Part shown: in pieces, positions 1 to 6,700 of the stretch
Numbering within the stretch: position 1 is the first letter of the stretch
Layout: each line of letters starts with the position of its first letter
Assembly: GCA_020026195.1 (NCBI GenBank)
Contig: JAHHQW010000072.1
Span: forward strand, 1 to 9,145
Length of the DNA stretch: 9,145 nucleotides
DNA from: Prevotella sp.
Lineage (GTDB): Bacteria; Bacteroidota; Bacteroidia; Bacteroidales; Bacteroidaceae
Direction of reading: 5' to 3'
The notes under the pieces: generated by a model
The model's input: only the letters and a program-made list of their open reading frames with translations
Told to the model about the DNA's origin: nothing
Database searches by the model: none
Program-made: the position numbers and the translations under genes

Positions 1-8
1 CAAACCCA

Positions 9-46
9 TTGGCAGAGTTAAATATGCGCTGATTTAATTCCGCCAA
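9..46. repeat. imperfect inverted repeat in the leader of the first gene
   Basis: The arms TTGGCAGAGTTAAAT (9-23) and ATTTAATTCCGCCAA (32-46) can pair over 15 positions with one A-C mismatch and one G-T wobble, around an 8-base loop. No T-run follows on either strand, so it does not look like an intrinsic terminator. It lies 53 bases before the first start codon and could be an RNA hairpin in the 5' leader, a protein-binding site, or a small repeat element. The pairing is seen directly; the role is unknown. Confidence 0.6.
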
Positions 47-52
47 CGAGTA

Positions 53-68
53 ACCAAAATAAATTGGT
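53..68. repeat. short hairpin near the first gene's start
   Basis: ACCAA (53-57) and TTGGT (64-68) form a perfect 5-bp stem with a 6-base A/T loop, 30 bases before the start codon at 99. The stem is AT-containing and short, so it may be chance. It repeats the TTGG/CCAA theme of the larger inverted repeat just upstream. No consensus promoter could be recognised between position 1 and 98, so the promoter may lie left of the window. Confidence 0.3.
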
Positions 69-98
69 AATTTAATAACTTTTTAAAATCAAAATCTT

Positions 99-485
99 AT
101 GAAAAAATTAATTTCATTATTAATGCTCTCAGGCATGTTTTTATTTGCTGGAAGTAGTTATGCAAATACAACGGTTAATAAATTAGTAAAATCCGAAATT
201 GTATCTAATGACAAAATTGTTTCTTATACTCTTGATTTGGGAGATGTGTCTAACATGAGTGATGCAGAGATAACGGAAACCATTCAAAAATTTATTGAAA
301 CAAATTTAATGCAAGCTTCTCAGCTTGAATGTTCAATTACTATTACGGTTAACGCTGGAGTAGGTGTTATTGGCGGTACATTCTCTGTCACTGTAACTGG
401 TCCTTGTGATGAAATAGCGGCTAAAGCACAGAAAATAGCTAAAGATTTAGTTAAAGTGATTAAAAACACTTCGGTACTTCGATAA
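99..485 (+). CDS. small exported protein of unknown function
   Basis: I do not recognise this 128-residue protein. The N-terminus MKKLISLLMLSGMFLFAGSSYA is a clear Sec signal peptide, with probable signal peptidase I cleavage after SYA at residue 22. There is no lipobox cysteine, so the mature protein of about 106 residues is probably periplasmic or secreted rather than a lipoprotein. The mature part has a polar N-terminal region, a likely helix at 54-72, a glycine- and valine-rich beta-type segment at 80-101 (ITITVNAGVGV, then GTFSVTVTG), and a basic C-terminal helix at 104-122. Two cysteines, Cys78 and Cys103, bracket the beta segment and could form a disulfide. The ATG at 99 is chosen because it begins the signal peptide; it follows an A/T-rich stretch without a Shine-Dalgarno sequence, as is usual in Bacteroidetes. 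A terminator-like hairpin follows, then the GLPGLI gene, whose product also starts MKKLI. A link to those envelope genes is inferred only from position. Confidence 0.8.
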   Translation: MKKLISLLMLSGMFLFAGSSYANTTVNKLVKSEIVSNDKIVSYTLDLGDVSNMSDAEITETIQKFIETNLMQASQLECSITITVNAGVGVIGGTFSVTVTGPCDEIAAKAQKIAKDLVKVIKNTSVLR

Positions 486-493
486 TTTTACAT

Positions 494-537
494 TTCTTAT
501 GAGGTGTCTTATATAATGCCTCACAAGAATAATTTTT
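494..537 (+). terminator. intrinsic terminator or attenuator between first and second genes
   Basis: TTCTTATGAGG (494-504) pairs with CCTCACAAGAA (519-529): 10 of 11 positions pair, with one A-C mismatch, around a 14-base loop. TAATTTTT follows at 530-537. It begins 8 bases after the first gene's stop and ends 5 bases before the next start at 543. The T-run starts a few bases beyond the stem, so termination may be partial. As I see no promoter for the next gene, partial read-through would give a strongly expressed small protein and weaker expression of the two genes downstream. That is an inference. Confidence 0.55.
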
Positions 538-542
538 ATATC

Positions 543-1286
543 ATGAAAAAATTAATATTTATAATAACATTATTTTATTCTTTAACTGCAGGAGCACAGT
601 ACAAATTCGATATCATGTGCAGTTACGAAATGTGTCTTAATTTCGGTACTCCCGATTTTTATGACTGTAAGCTCTATAGCTCAAAAAAGAACAGTCTTTT
701 TATATACAGAAATTTAATATCATCTGCAGACAGCTTAAATCAAATAGAAGAATTAGCTGATGACTATTACAAAGTTAAAATTACAGATGACAGAACCTAC
801 AACATATTTACTGATAAAGATTCTATCAAGTCGGTGAGCGGAATAATAGGTAAAGAAGAGATGTGTGTTGTCATAGAAGAAAGACCTGTTATAAACTGGA
901 ATATAACTGATGAGACTAAGAAAATAGACAATTACGACTGTATAAAGGCAGTTGCCGAATTCAGGGGCAGAACTTACTATGCATGGTTCTCTCCCGAGAT
1001 TCCGATGATGTACGGACCTTACAAGTTTCATGGTCTTAACGGTGTTATATTTGAGATTTACGACCAGACTCGTGAGGTTAGTTTCCGACTTAAGGGCTTC
1101 TCTTTCAACAACTATACCATGCCGGAAATAGATTACAGCGGATATCCAGTAATGACGCAGAAAGAATACATCAGTGAATTTAAATCTGCATTCAGCGAGA
1201 TAGGTAACAGAGTAGCTAGCAGGATGGATAAGGAATTTACCATCGAGGTGGCATCGCCAAGGATAAAGTCTATAGAGCTGGAATAA
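543..1286 (+). CDS. GLPGLI family exported protein
   Basis: This 247-residue protein belongs to the GLPGLI family of Bacteroidetes exported proteins (TIGR01200 type), whose biochemical role is unknown. The N-terminus MKKLIFIITLFYSLTAGAQ is a signal peptide with likely cleavage near residue 19. The family core is easy to see: W119-N with ETKKIDNYDC at 124-133, FRGR at 140-143, AWFSPEIP at 147-154, GPYKF at 158-162, and GLNGVIFEI at 164-172, where the name motif GLPGLI has become GLNGVI. The frame is open from a GTG at 504, but the ATG at 543 is preferred because it begins the signal peptide directly, while the longer form would place a polar stretch in front of it and overlap the terminator hairpin. 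The gene ends 12 bases before the outer-membrane barrel gene, an arrangement often seen for this family, so the two are probably cotranscribed and may act together in the envelope. The partnership is inferred from context. Confidence 0.88.
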   Translation: MKKLIFIITLFYSLTAGAQYKFDIMCSYEMCLNFGTPDFYDCKLYSSKKNSLFIYRNLISSADSLNQIEELADDYYKVKITDDRTYNIFTDKDSIKSVSGIIGKEEMCVVIEERPVINWNITDETKKIDNYDCIKAVAEFRGRTYYAWFSPEIPMMYGPYKFHGLNGVIFEIYDQTREVSFRLKGFSFNNYTMPEIDYSGYPVMTQKEYISEFKSAFSEIGNRVASRMDKEFTIEVASPRIKSIELE

Positions 1287-1298
1287 ATAAAAGATATA

Positions 1299-3941
1299 AT
1301 GACACTACGTATTATCTTCTTTTTCGTAAGTCTATTTTGTTCATCTGTTGTTTTTTCTCAGAACACCATTATAGGAAAGGTTGTTGACGACAAACAACAG
1401 CCTCTGCCTTTCGTAAATGTTCTTTTAAAAGATCTGAACGCCGACAAACTAATAAAATACACTTCTACTGATAAGGAGGGTAAATTCTCAATCGAGGTTA
1501 ATGACACGGAGAACATGTGTCTTGAATTTACATCTATCGGATTTAAAAAGATGAGAAAGAAACTTACAGACGATATGCTGCGACATGTGTTCGTGACAGT
1601 GTTGGTAAGAGAGAATAACATGCTCGACGAGGTGGTGATAAATCCTAACGAAGGAGCCATACGTATGAAGAACGATACCGTTGTTTATAAGACTTCGTTT
1701 TTTACTGATGGTACTGAAATTAACGTTGAGTCGATGCTGGCAAAACTTCCCGGATTCGATGTTAGTAGCGAAGGTCGGATTAGTGTAGGTGGAAAAGAGG
1801 TTGAACGTATAATGGTGGAGGGTGACGACTTTTTTGATAAGAAATATAAACTATTATCTAAGAATATGCCTTCGTATCCCATAAAGGAAGTGGAGGTTAT
1901 ACAGAACGATAATAACAATCGTCTGCTCAAGGGTATACAAAATACTGACAAAATAGCGCTGAACCTACGTCTTTCGGATAAGGTTAAAAATATTTGGTTT
2001 GGTAACATAAGGACAGGTGGGGGCACTAATAAGAAATATGCCGTAAATACTAATGTCATGAACTTTAATAAATTCTGCAAGATTTATTTCTTGGGAAATG
2101 TAAATAATGTGATGCCGGGCGGTGATGGTGATCTTGATATTAAAGGGAGTGAGGAAGATGATATACCCGGGGTGATGGAGAAACCGCATATATCGGATGT
2201 TCTTGATTTATTCAGTGCTTATACGGTACTGGGAAACAAGAATATATTTTATAACACTAAATATTCTTCTTTAAACACGATATTGAAACCAAACGATAAA
2301 ACCAGTGTGAAGGTGGGATGCCTCGTGGGATATGATAAACAGAATTACAGGGAGAATGCTTCTTCGTATACGGAAATAGGAAATGTTAATTTCACTAACG
2401 TCAGTCACAACGATATGGTTAACAGGGCTAAAAGTTTATCGGGCAAGATGGAGGTTGAGAGGAATATATCAGATAATAAGTCGTTAAAACTTAGGACATC
2501 GGGTGGAAAGAGCAGAGACCGTTCCGTTTCGTCGCTGATATTCAACAAAAGCAGTTCTAACGAATTTCTTAACAGTGACAACAGCAGTTTCGAACAATCT
2601 GTCAGTTTTACATTTAAGCCATCAGCAAAAAGAGTTTTATTGTTAACAGGGCATTTCTTGTTTGAAGAGAAACCCAGCATGTACAATACAGATAAGTTTT
2701 ATATGACTGACTTATTTACTGACATCAATTCCGATGACGGTATAACGCAGAATGTAAGTCAGCGACTGAACAACTTTGAGGTTTGTGGTACATATATAAA
2801 TAAGTTTAAGAGCTCTACCCTGCTCCTTCAGATGGGTGAATATAACAGCACGGAAAAACTGACGTCTTCGTTGTTTTCGGGTAATGGCGTGACCGTTCTT
2901 CGACCTGATGATTTTACCAATAATCTGAAATATACCGTTAATAATCTTTATCTGTATTCTGGTTACGAACTGAATATTAATAATGTGCGTCTGTCGGCTA
3001 ATGTGGCATGCAGCAATTATAAACTGTCATATCACACCGATTCGGTAACTAACAGGTGTAAACTCAGCATTAATCCTAATATGGCTGTGTACTGGCAGTT
3101 AAATAAACGTAACAGACTGTCGTTATCTTACAGATATAGTTCGGACATTGTAGGACTGTCAGATTTATATGGTAATAACATTGTATCAGGATATCGCAGT
3201 TCTAACCGTGGATACGGGAAGCCTGTATTGCTCGACAATTCTATATATTTCTTTAATTACCTTTACGGACTGTTTTCCGATAATGTTATGGCTAATATCA
3301 CCGGATATTACCTTAAGTATCATGATAGTTTTTCGTATAACACACTTCTTGACAGTAACCATAACATAAACAGCAGAATACTGACACACGGCAATTATAC
3401 GTTTTTCCTTAACGGTCAGGTGGATTATTACATCCGCAGTCTGAATATGAATATAAAGTGTAAGGTGAATTATTCGCAGAACACCTTCGAGAATTTCATT
3501 AATAATTCGGACCGACGACATATAAAATCTAAAAACATAGGTGGTGGCATCGAACTGAGATCAGGAAACATCAGCGGATTCAACTATAACGTAGGTGCTA
3601 ACATGTTACGGAATGTGTCACAGTCTGAACTAAAGAACAGTTATAACTCGTGGGAGTCGTTTGCTTATATGGGCTATAACTTTATGCGTAAACTTAATTT
3701 GAAGGTTGAATACAACAACTATTTTTATAGTAAGAACGTTAGCGACAAGGTGTATCATTTTCTAACGTTCGGGGTTAATTATAATGTTATTCCTAAAAAG
3801 CTGCTCATGTCGTTAGAGGGCTCAAACCTTTTAGGTACAGACAATTACATGCATGCCGACGTAAATGATATAAGCAGGTCATATACCTGGTATTATTTAC
3901 AGCCCAGAAGTGTTATGCTTTATGTGGAATATAGGTTTTAA
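1299..3941 (+). CDS. outer-membrane beta-barrel protein, TonB-receptor-like, with carboxypeptidase-regulatory-like domain
   Basis: The 880-residue product has a signal peptide (1-20, ending VVFSQ) and then a CarboxypepD_reg-like immunoglobulin-fold domain at about 22-108, recognisable from IIGKVVDDKQQPLPFVNVLL, STDKEGKFSIEV and LEFTSIGF. A plug-like region at about 110-225 starts LDEVVI and carries LAKLPGFDVSSEGRISVGGK and a VEGDDFF segment. The remainder, about 230-880, is rich in alternating aromatic and polar residues, as in beta strands of outer-membrane barrels, and the protein ends with phenylalanine (YVEYRF), the usual C-terminal signal for barrel assembly. This matches Bacteroidetes TonB-dependent receptor-like or outer-membrane beta-barrel family proteins, not SusC: it is shorter than typical SusC and no SusD gene follows. 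I see no convincing TonB box, so active TonB-driven import is not shown. An acidic loop lies at about 274-290. It is probably cotranscribed with the GLPGLI gene; its substrate cannot be told from the sequence. Confidence 0.88.
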   Translation: MTLRIIFFFVSLFCSSVVFSQNTIIGKVVDDKQQPLPFVNVLLKDLNADKLIKYTSTDKEGKFSIEVNDTENMCLEFTSIGFKKMRKKLTDDMLRHVFVTVLVRENNMLDEVVINPNEGAIRMKNDTVVYKTSFFTDGTEINVESMLAKLPGFDVSSEGRISVGGKEVERIMVEGDDFFDKKYKLLSKNMPSYPIKEVEVIQNDNNNRLLKGIQNTDKIALNLRLSDKVKNIWFGNIRTGGGTNKKYAVNTNVMNFNKFCKIYFLGNVNNVMPGGDGDLDIKGSEEDDIPGVMEKPHISDVLDLFSAYTVLGNKNIFYNTKYSSLNTILKPNDKTSVKVGCLVGYDKQNYRENASSYTEIGNVNFTNVSHNDMVNRAKSLSGKMEVERNISDNKSLKLRTSGGKSRDRSVSSLIFNKSSSNEFLNSDNSSFEQSVSFTFKPSAKRVLLLTGHFLFEEKPSMYNTDKFYMTDLFTDINSDDGITQNVSQRLNNFEVCGTYINKFKSSTLLLQMGEYNSTEKLTSSLFSGNGVTVLRPDDFTNNLKYTVNNLYLYSGYELNINNVRLSANVACSNYKLSYHTDSVTNRCKLSINPNMAVYWQLNKRNRLSLSYRYSSDIVGLSDLYGNNIVSGYRSSNRGYGKPVLLDNSIYFFNYLYGLFSDNVMANITGYYLKYHDSFSYNTLLDSNHNINSRILTHGNYTFFLNGQVDYYIRSLNMNIKCKVNYSQNTFENFINNSDRRHIKSKNIGGGIELRSGNISGFNYNVGANMLRNVSQSELKNSYNSWESFAYMGYNFMRKLNLKVEYNNYFYSKNVSDKVYHFLTFGVNYNVIPKKLLMSLEGSNLLGTDNYMHADVNDISRSYTWYYLQPRSVMLYVEYRF

Positions 3942-3977
3942 GTATTTCAAACCTTCTTTCTTACTATTATCCCGCAC

Positions 3978-4005
3978 CACGTGTTTTTCAGTAAGTAGAC
4001 ACGTG
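3978..4005. repeat. inverted repeat made of two CACGTG palindromes
   Basis: CACGTGT (3978-3984) and ACACGTG (3999-4005) form a perfect 7-bp stem, extendable by one G-T and one A-T pair. Each arm contains the palindrome CACGTG, so the site could be a paired operator as well as an RNA hairpin. It lies 36 bases after the barrel gene's stop. No T-run follows on the + strand, so it is not a standard intrinsic terminator. The rest of the 221-base gap shows nothing else convincing except the promoter-like site before the next gene. Confidence 0.45.
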
Positions 4006-4116
4006 TAACAGTCTGTAATCGTAGGTGTAACCGCTGCCTGACATACGTCTGTGTATTTTGTATCATAAGTGTGAATTCAGCCCGCACATCATAACATTAC
4101 ATTTATTATTCCCCAT

Positions 4117-4142
4117 TTTGTGAATTTTTTTATGTAAGTTTG
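4117..4142 (+). promoter_or_regulatory. candidate promoter for engB
   Basis: TAAGTTTG (4135-4142) is a full match to the Bacteroidetes -7 box TAnnTTTG. The nearest upstream TTTG (4117-4120) is only 14 bases away, shorter than the usual 19-21, so the -33 part is weak. A transcript starting near 4147 would have a leader of about 15 bases before the ATG at 4163. The box match is seen; activity is inferred. Confidence 0.45.
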
Positions 4143-4162
4143 CAACAAAATTATCACAAACA

Positions 4163-4777
4163 ATGATGGAAATAAAAAAATCGGAATTTATGATAAGCAG
4201 TCCTACGGTGTCAATGTGCCCGAAGGACAACAAGTACGAATATGCTTTCATCGGACGTTCTAACGTCGGAAAATCAAGTCTTATCAATATGCTTTGCAAC
4301 CATAAGAATCTTGCAAAGACTTCGGCAATGCCGGGAAAGACCCTGCTCATAAATCATTTCATAATCAATAACGAATGGTATCTCGTGGACCTTCCGGGCT
4401 ACGGCTTTGCCAAGCGTTCGAAGACTATGCAGCAGAAGCTGGAACAGATGATTGCACAGTATATCCTGCAGCGTAAGCAGCTCATCAACGTGTTCGTGCT
4501 CATCGACGTACGTCACGACCCTCAGCAGATTGACATCGAGTTCATCAACTGGTTAGGTCAGAGCAACATTCCGTTCTCTATTATATTCACCAAGGCCGAC
4601 AAGGTAGGTGGCGAGCTGAAGGCCAAGAAGATGGCTAAGGAATGGATGGACAAGCTGAAAGAAACATGGGAGGAGCTTCCGCCCTACTTCGTTACGAGTG
4701 CCGAGAAAAAGATTGGCCGCGACGAGGTTCTGAATTATATTGAAGAAATTAACAAAAGTCTTAAAGAAGAAGAATAA
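4163..4777 (+). CDS. engB: ribosome biogenesis GTPase YihA/YsxC (EngB)
   Basis: EngB is a small cytoplasmic GTPase of the TRAFAC class needed for assembly of the large ribosomal subunit; it is essential in many bacteria. The 204-residue length is normal for the family. All GTPase motifs are present: G1 GRSNVGKS at 31-38, the switch I region around KTSAMPGKT (52-60), G3 DLPG at 76-79 followed by YGFAKRS, G4 TKAD at 143-146, and G5 TSA at 178-180. Two ATG codons stand in tandem (4163 and 4166); either could be used and the difference is one residue. The gene ends in a run of glutamates whose A-rich codons double as the region in front of the next gene, which begins five bases after the stop, so the two genes are probably cotranscribed. 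Both products act on ribosomes, so a joint housekeeping role in translation is plausible. The function call is firm. Confidence 0.97.
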   Translation: MMEIKKSEFMISSPTVSMCPKDNKYEYAFIGRSNVGKSSLINMLCNHKNLAKTSAMPGKTLLINHFIINNEWYLVDLPGYGFAKRSKTMQQKLEQMIAQYILQRKQLINVFVLIDVRHDPQQIDIEFINWLGQSNIPFSIIFTKADKVGGELKAKKMAKEWMDKLKETWEELPPYFVTSAEKKIGRDEVLNYIEEINKSLKEEE

Positions 4778-4782
4778 TAACA

Positions 4783-6573
4783 ATGGCTGATCCTATTCCA
4801 TATCTCAGTGTCCAGAACGTCAGCAAGTCGTTCGGCGACCGTGTCCTTTTCGAGAATATTTCTTTCGGCATTGGCGAACGCCAGAAAGTGGGACTAATTG
4901 CCGAGAACGGCATGGGCAAGTCTACGCTCATGTCCATACTCATGGGCAAGGAGAGTCTTGACAGCGGCGAGGTTATCTACCGCAACGACCTGCGCGTGGG
5001 CTATCTGGAGCAGTCTCCTAAGTTCGACCCCGACGAAACGGTGCTCGATGCCTGTTTCAATCATAACGGCGACCCGGAGAAGGTGCTCAAGGCAAAGCAG
5101 ATTCTTACACGTCTTGAGATTAAGGATCTGGAACAGCCCATGGGACAGCTCAGCGGTGGTCAGCAGAAGCGCGTGGCTCTGGCTAACGTTCTGCTTACAG
5201 AACCCGACTTTCTTATCCTCGACGAGCCTACCAACCACCTCGACCTTGCAATGACGGAGTGGCTGGAGGATTTCTTAGGACGTTCAGACCGCACGCTGCT
5301 GATGGTTACGCACGACCGTTATTTCCTTGATAACGTATGCGACATCATTCTTGAGATTGACGACCATCAGATTTACACATACCGTGGCAACTACAGCTAT
5401 TATCTTGAGAAGCGTCAGGAACGCATAGAGAACACACGTGCCGAGATTCAGCACGCCAACAATCTGTACCGCCGCGAACTGGAATGGATGCGCCGTATGC
5501 CGCAGGCACGCGGACACAAGGCTAAGTATCGCGAGGATGCTTTCTACGAGTTGCAGAAGATGGCAATGCGACGTGTGGAGGAACGTTCCGTACGTCTTAA
5601 ATCGAAAAATGTCTACATAGGCAGTAAGATTTTTGAATGTCAGTATGTTTCAAAGGCTTTTGGTGATAAGATAATTACAAAAGATTTCTATTATAACTTT
5701 GCCCGTTACGAAAAGATGGGTATCGCCGGAAGCAACGGTGCCGGAAAGTCTACCTTTATCAAGATGCTTTTAGGTCTGGTTCAGCCCGACAGCGGTAAAT
5801 TCGACATCGGCGAGACTGTACGCTTCGGTTATTTCTCACAGGAAGGACTGAAATTCGACGAGACGCAGAAGGTTATAGACATCATCACCGACATTGCGGA
5901 TTACATCGACTTAGGCGGCGGACGTCATCTGTCTGCATCGGAACTGCTACAGCATTTCCTCTTCACTCCCGAACAGCAGTATAACTATGTATATAAGCTG
6001 AGCGGTGGCGAGAAACGCAAACTGTATCTGTGTACGGTGCTGATGAAAAATCCTAACTTCTTAGTTCTCGACGAGCCTACGAACGACCTCGACATAAAGA
6101 CACTCCAGATACTCGAAGAATATCTTGCCGACTTCCCCGGATGCGTAATCGTGGTAAGTCACGACCGTTATTTCATGGACAAGGTGGTAGACCATATATT
6201 AGTGTTTAAGGGACAGGGCGAGATAAAGGATTTCCCCGGCAACTACACCCAGTACCGCATGTGGAAGTCGCTTAAATCGAAGGAAGAGGAAGAAAAGAAG
6301 GAGAAGGAAAAGAGTGCTCCAAAAGAGAAGAAAGCGTATGGCGGCGTGAACACAAAACGCAAGATGAGCTTTAAGGAAAAGCGCGAATTCGAGCAGCTGG
6401 AAAAGGACATTACCGAACTGGAAGCAAAGAAGAAAAAGATTGAAGAAGAGCTGTGCAGCGGCAACCTTCCAATCGACGAACTTACCGAAAAGAGCCAACT
6501 CCTGCCGCAGATTAACGATAAGTTAGACGAAATGGGAATGAGATGGCTTGAATTGGCAGAAATTGAAGGTTAA
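4783..6573 (+). CDS. ABC-F family ATPase, Uup-like
   Basis: This 596-residue soluble protein has two ABC ATPase domains and no membrane segments, as in ABC-F proteins that act on ribosomes. Domain 1 (about 5-205) has Walker A ENGMGKST (41-48), signature LSGGQ (123-127), Walker B ending ILDEPTNHLD (145-154) with catalytic Glu148, and the H-loop THD (176-178). The first Walker A glycine is Ala40. The inter-domain linker (about 208-275) is helical and basic, with ELEWMRRMPQARGHKAKYR at 232-250; in ABC-F proteins this P-site interaction segment reaches toward the peptidyl-tRNA. Domain 2 (about 283-490) has GSNGAGKST (316-324), LSGGE (406-410), LDEPTNDLD (429-437) with Glu431, and SHD (459-461). 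The tail at 495-596 begins with a lysine/glutamate-rich stretch and ends in a predicted coiled coil, as in Uup. That tail favours Uup over EttA, YbiT or drug-resistance ABC-F proteins, but the subfamily needs a phylogeny. It follows engB by five bases. Confidence 0.93.
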   Translation: MADPIPYLSVQNVSKSFGDRVLFENISFGIGERQKVGLIAENGMGKSTLMSILMGKESLDSGEVIYRNDLRVGYLEQSPKFDPDETVLDACFNHNGDPEKVLKAKQILTRLEIKDLEQPMGQLSGGQQKRVALANVLLTEPDFLILDEPTNHLDLAMTEWLEDFLGRSDRTLLMVTHDRYFLDNVCDIILEIDDHQIYTYRGNYSYYLEKRQERIENTRAEIQHANNLYRRELEWMRRMPQARGHKAKYREDAFYELQKMAMRRVEERSVRLKSKNVYIGSKIFECQYVSKAFGDKIITKDFYYNFARYEKMGIAGSNGAGKSTFIKMLLGLVQPDSGKFDIGETVRFGYFSQEGLKFDETQKVIDIITDIADYIDLGGGRHLSASELLQHFLFTPEQQYNYVYKLSGGEKRKLYLCTVLMKNPNFLVLDEPTNDLDIKTLQILEEYLADFPGCVIVVSHDRYFMDKVVDHILVFKGQGEIKDFPGNYTQYRMWKSLKSKEEEEKKEKEKSAPKEKKAYGGVNTKRKMSFKEKREFEQLEKDITELEAKKKKIEEELCSGNLPIDELTEKSQLLPQINDKLDEMGMRWLELAEIEG

Positions 6574-6576
6574 TTG

Positions 6577-6588
6577 TCATAAATGATG
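6577..6588. repeat. 12-base motif, copy 1 (upstream of the rho promoter)
   Basis: TCATAAATGATG lies between the ABC-F stop and the -33 element of the rho promoter. An identical copy occurs at 8952-8963, beyond the rho terminator. The core TCATAAATGA is nearly palindromic, so it could be a regulator site, but an A/T-rich 12-mer can recur by chance. Confidence 0.25.
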
Positions 6589-6595
6589 TGAAATA

Positions 6596-6627
6596 TTTGG
6601 TATTGACTGTAAATAATACTAACTTTG
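6596..6627 (+). promoter_or_regulatory. promoter of rho, Bacteroidetes sigma type
   Basis: TTTG (6596-6599) and TAACTTTG (6620-6627) are separated by 20 bases. This fits the Bacteroidetes housekeeping promoter pattern TTTG-N19-21-TAnnTTTG in both sequence and spacing. Transcription would start around 6632-6634, giving a leader of about 68 bases before the rho start at 6701. The site is 22 bases downstream of the ABC-F stop, so rho can be expressed independently of the genes before it. I see no terminator between ABC-F and rho, so read-through is also possible. Confidence 0.75.
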
Positions 6628-6649
6628 CAACGTTTTTAATACAGTAAGG

Positions 6650-6670
6650 GCGTTTCCGTTCGCGAAACGC
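6650..6670 (+). promoter_or_regulatory. hairpin in the rho leader
   Basis: GCGTTTC (6650-6656) and GAAACGC (6664-6670) form a perfect 7-bp stem with a 7-base loop (CGTTCGC), about 30 bases before the rho start codon. No T-run follows. It is G+C-rich compared with the surrounding leader. Rho is known to be autoregulated through its leader in Escherichia coli, so a regulatory role here is possible, but this hairpin is not homologous to any leader I recognise. Confidence 0.5.
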
Positions 6671-6700
6671 TATCAATCTCAGATTAAGAATTTTCACATT

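Noticed and set aside
9..46. Possible Xer/dif-like recombination site because of the TTAAAT arms
   Set aside because: In dif sites the TTAAAT end faces outward around a 6-base centre, while here the TTAAAT-type ends face inward, and the rest does not match.
76..83. TAACTTTT as a -7 promoter box for the first gene
   Set aside because: It matches the box except for the last base, but it would put the transcription start only about 10 bases before the start codon, and there is no TTTG at the right distance upstream.
504..542. GTG start extending the GLPGLI protein by 13 residues
   Set aside because: The extension puts a polar stretch before a perfect signal peptide and overlaps a terminator-like hairpin; the ATG at 543 is more natural.
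3186..3521. 111-codon minus-strand frame and the opposing 66-codon + frame at 3169-3369 inside the barrel gene
   Set aside because: Both overlap the barrel coding sequence in other frames and show no domain, signal or start context of their own.
4898..5254. 118-codon + strand frame inside the ABC-F gene
   Set aside because: It overlaps the conserved first ATPase domain in another frame, and its Ser/Arg/Leu-rich translation looks like a frame shadow.
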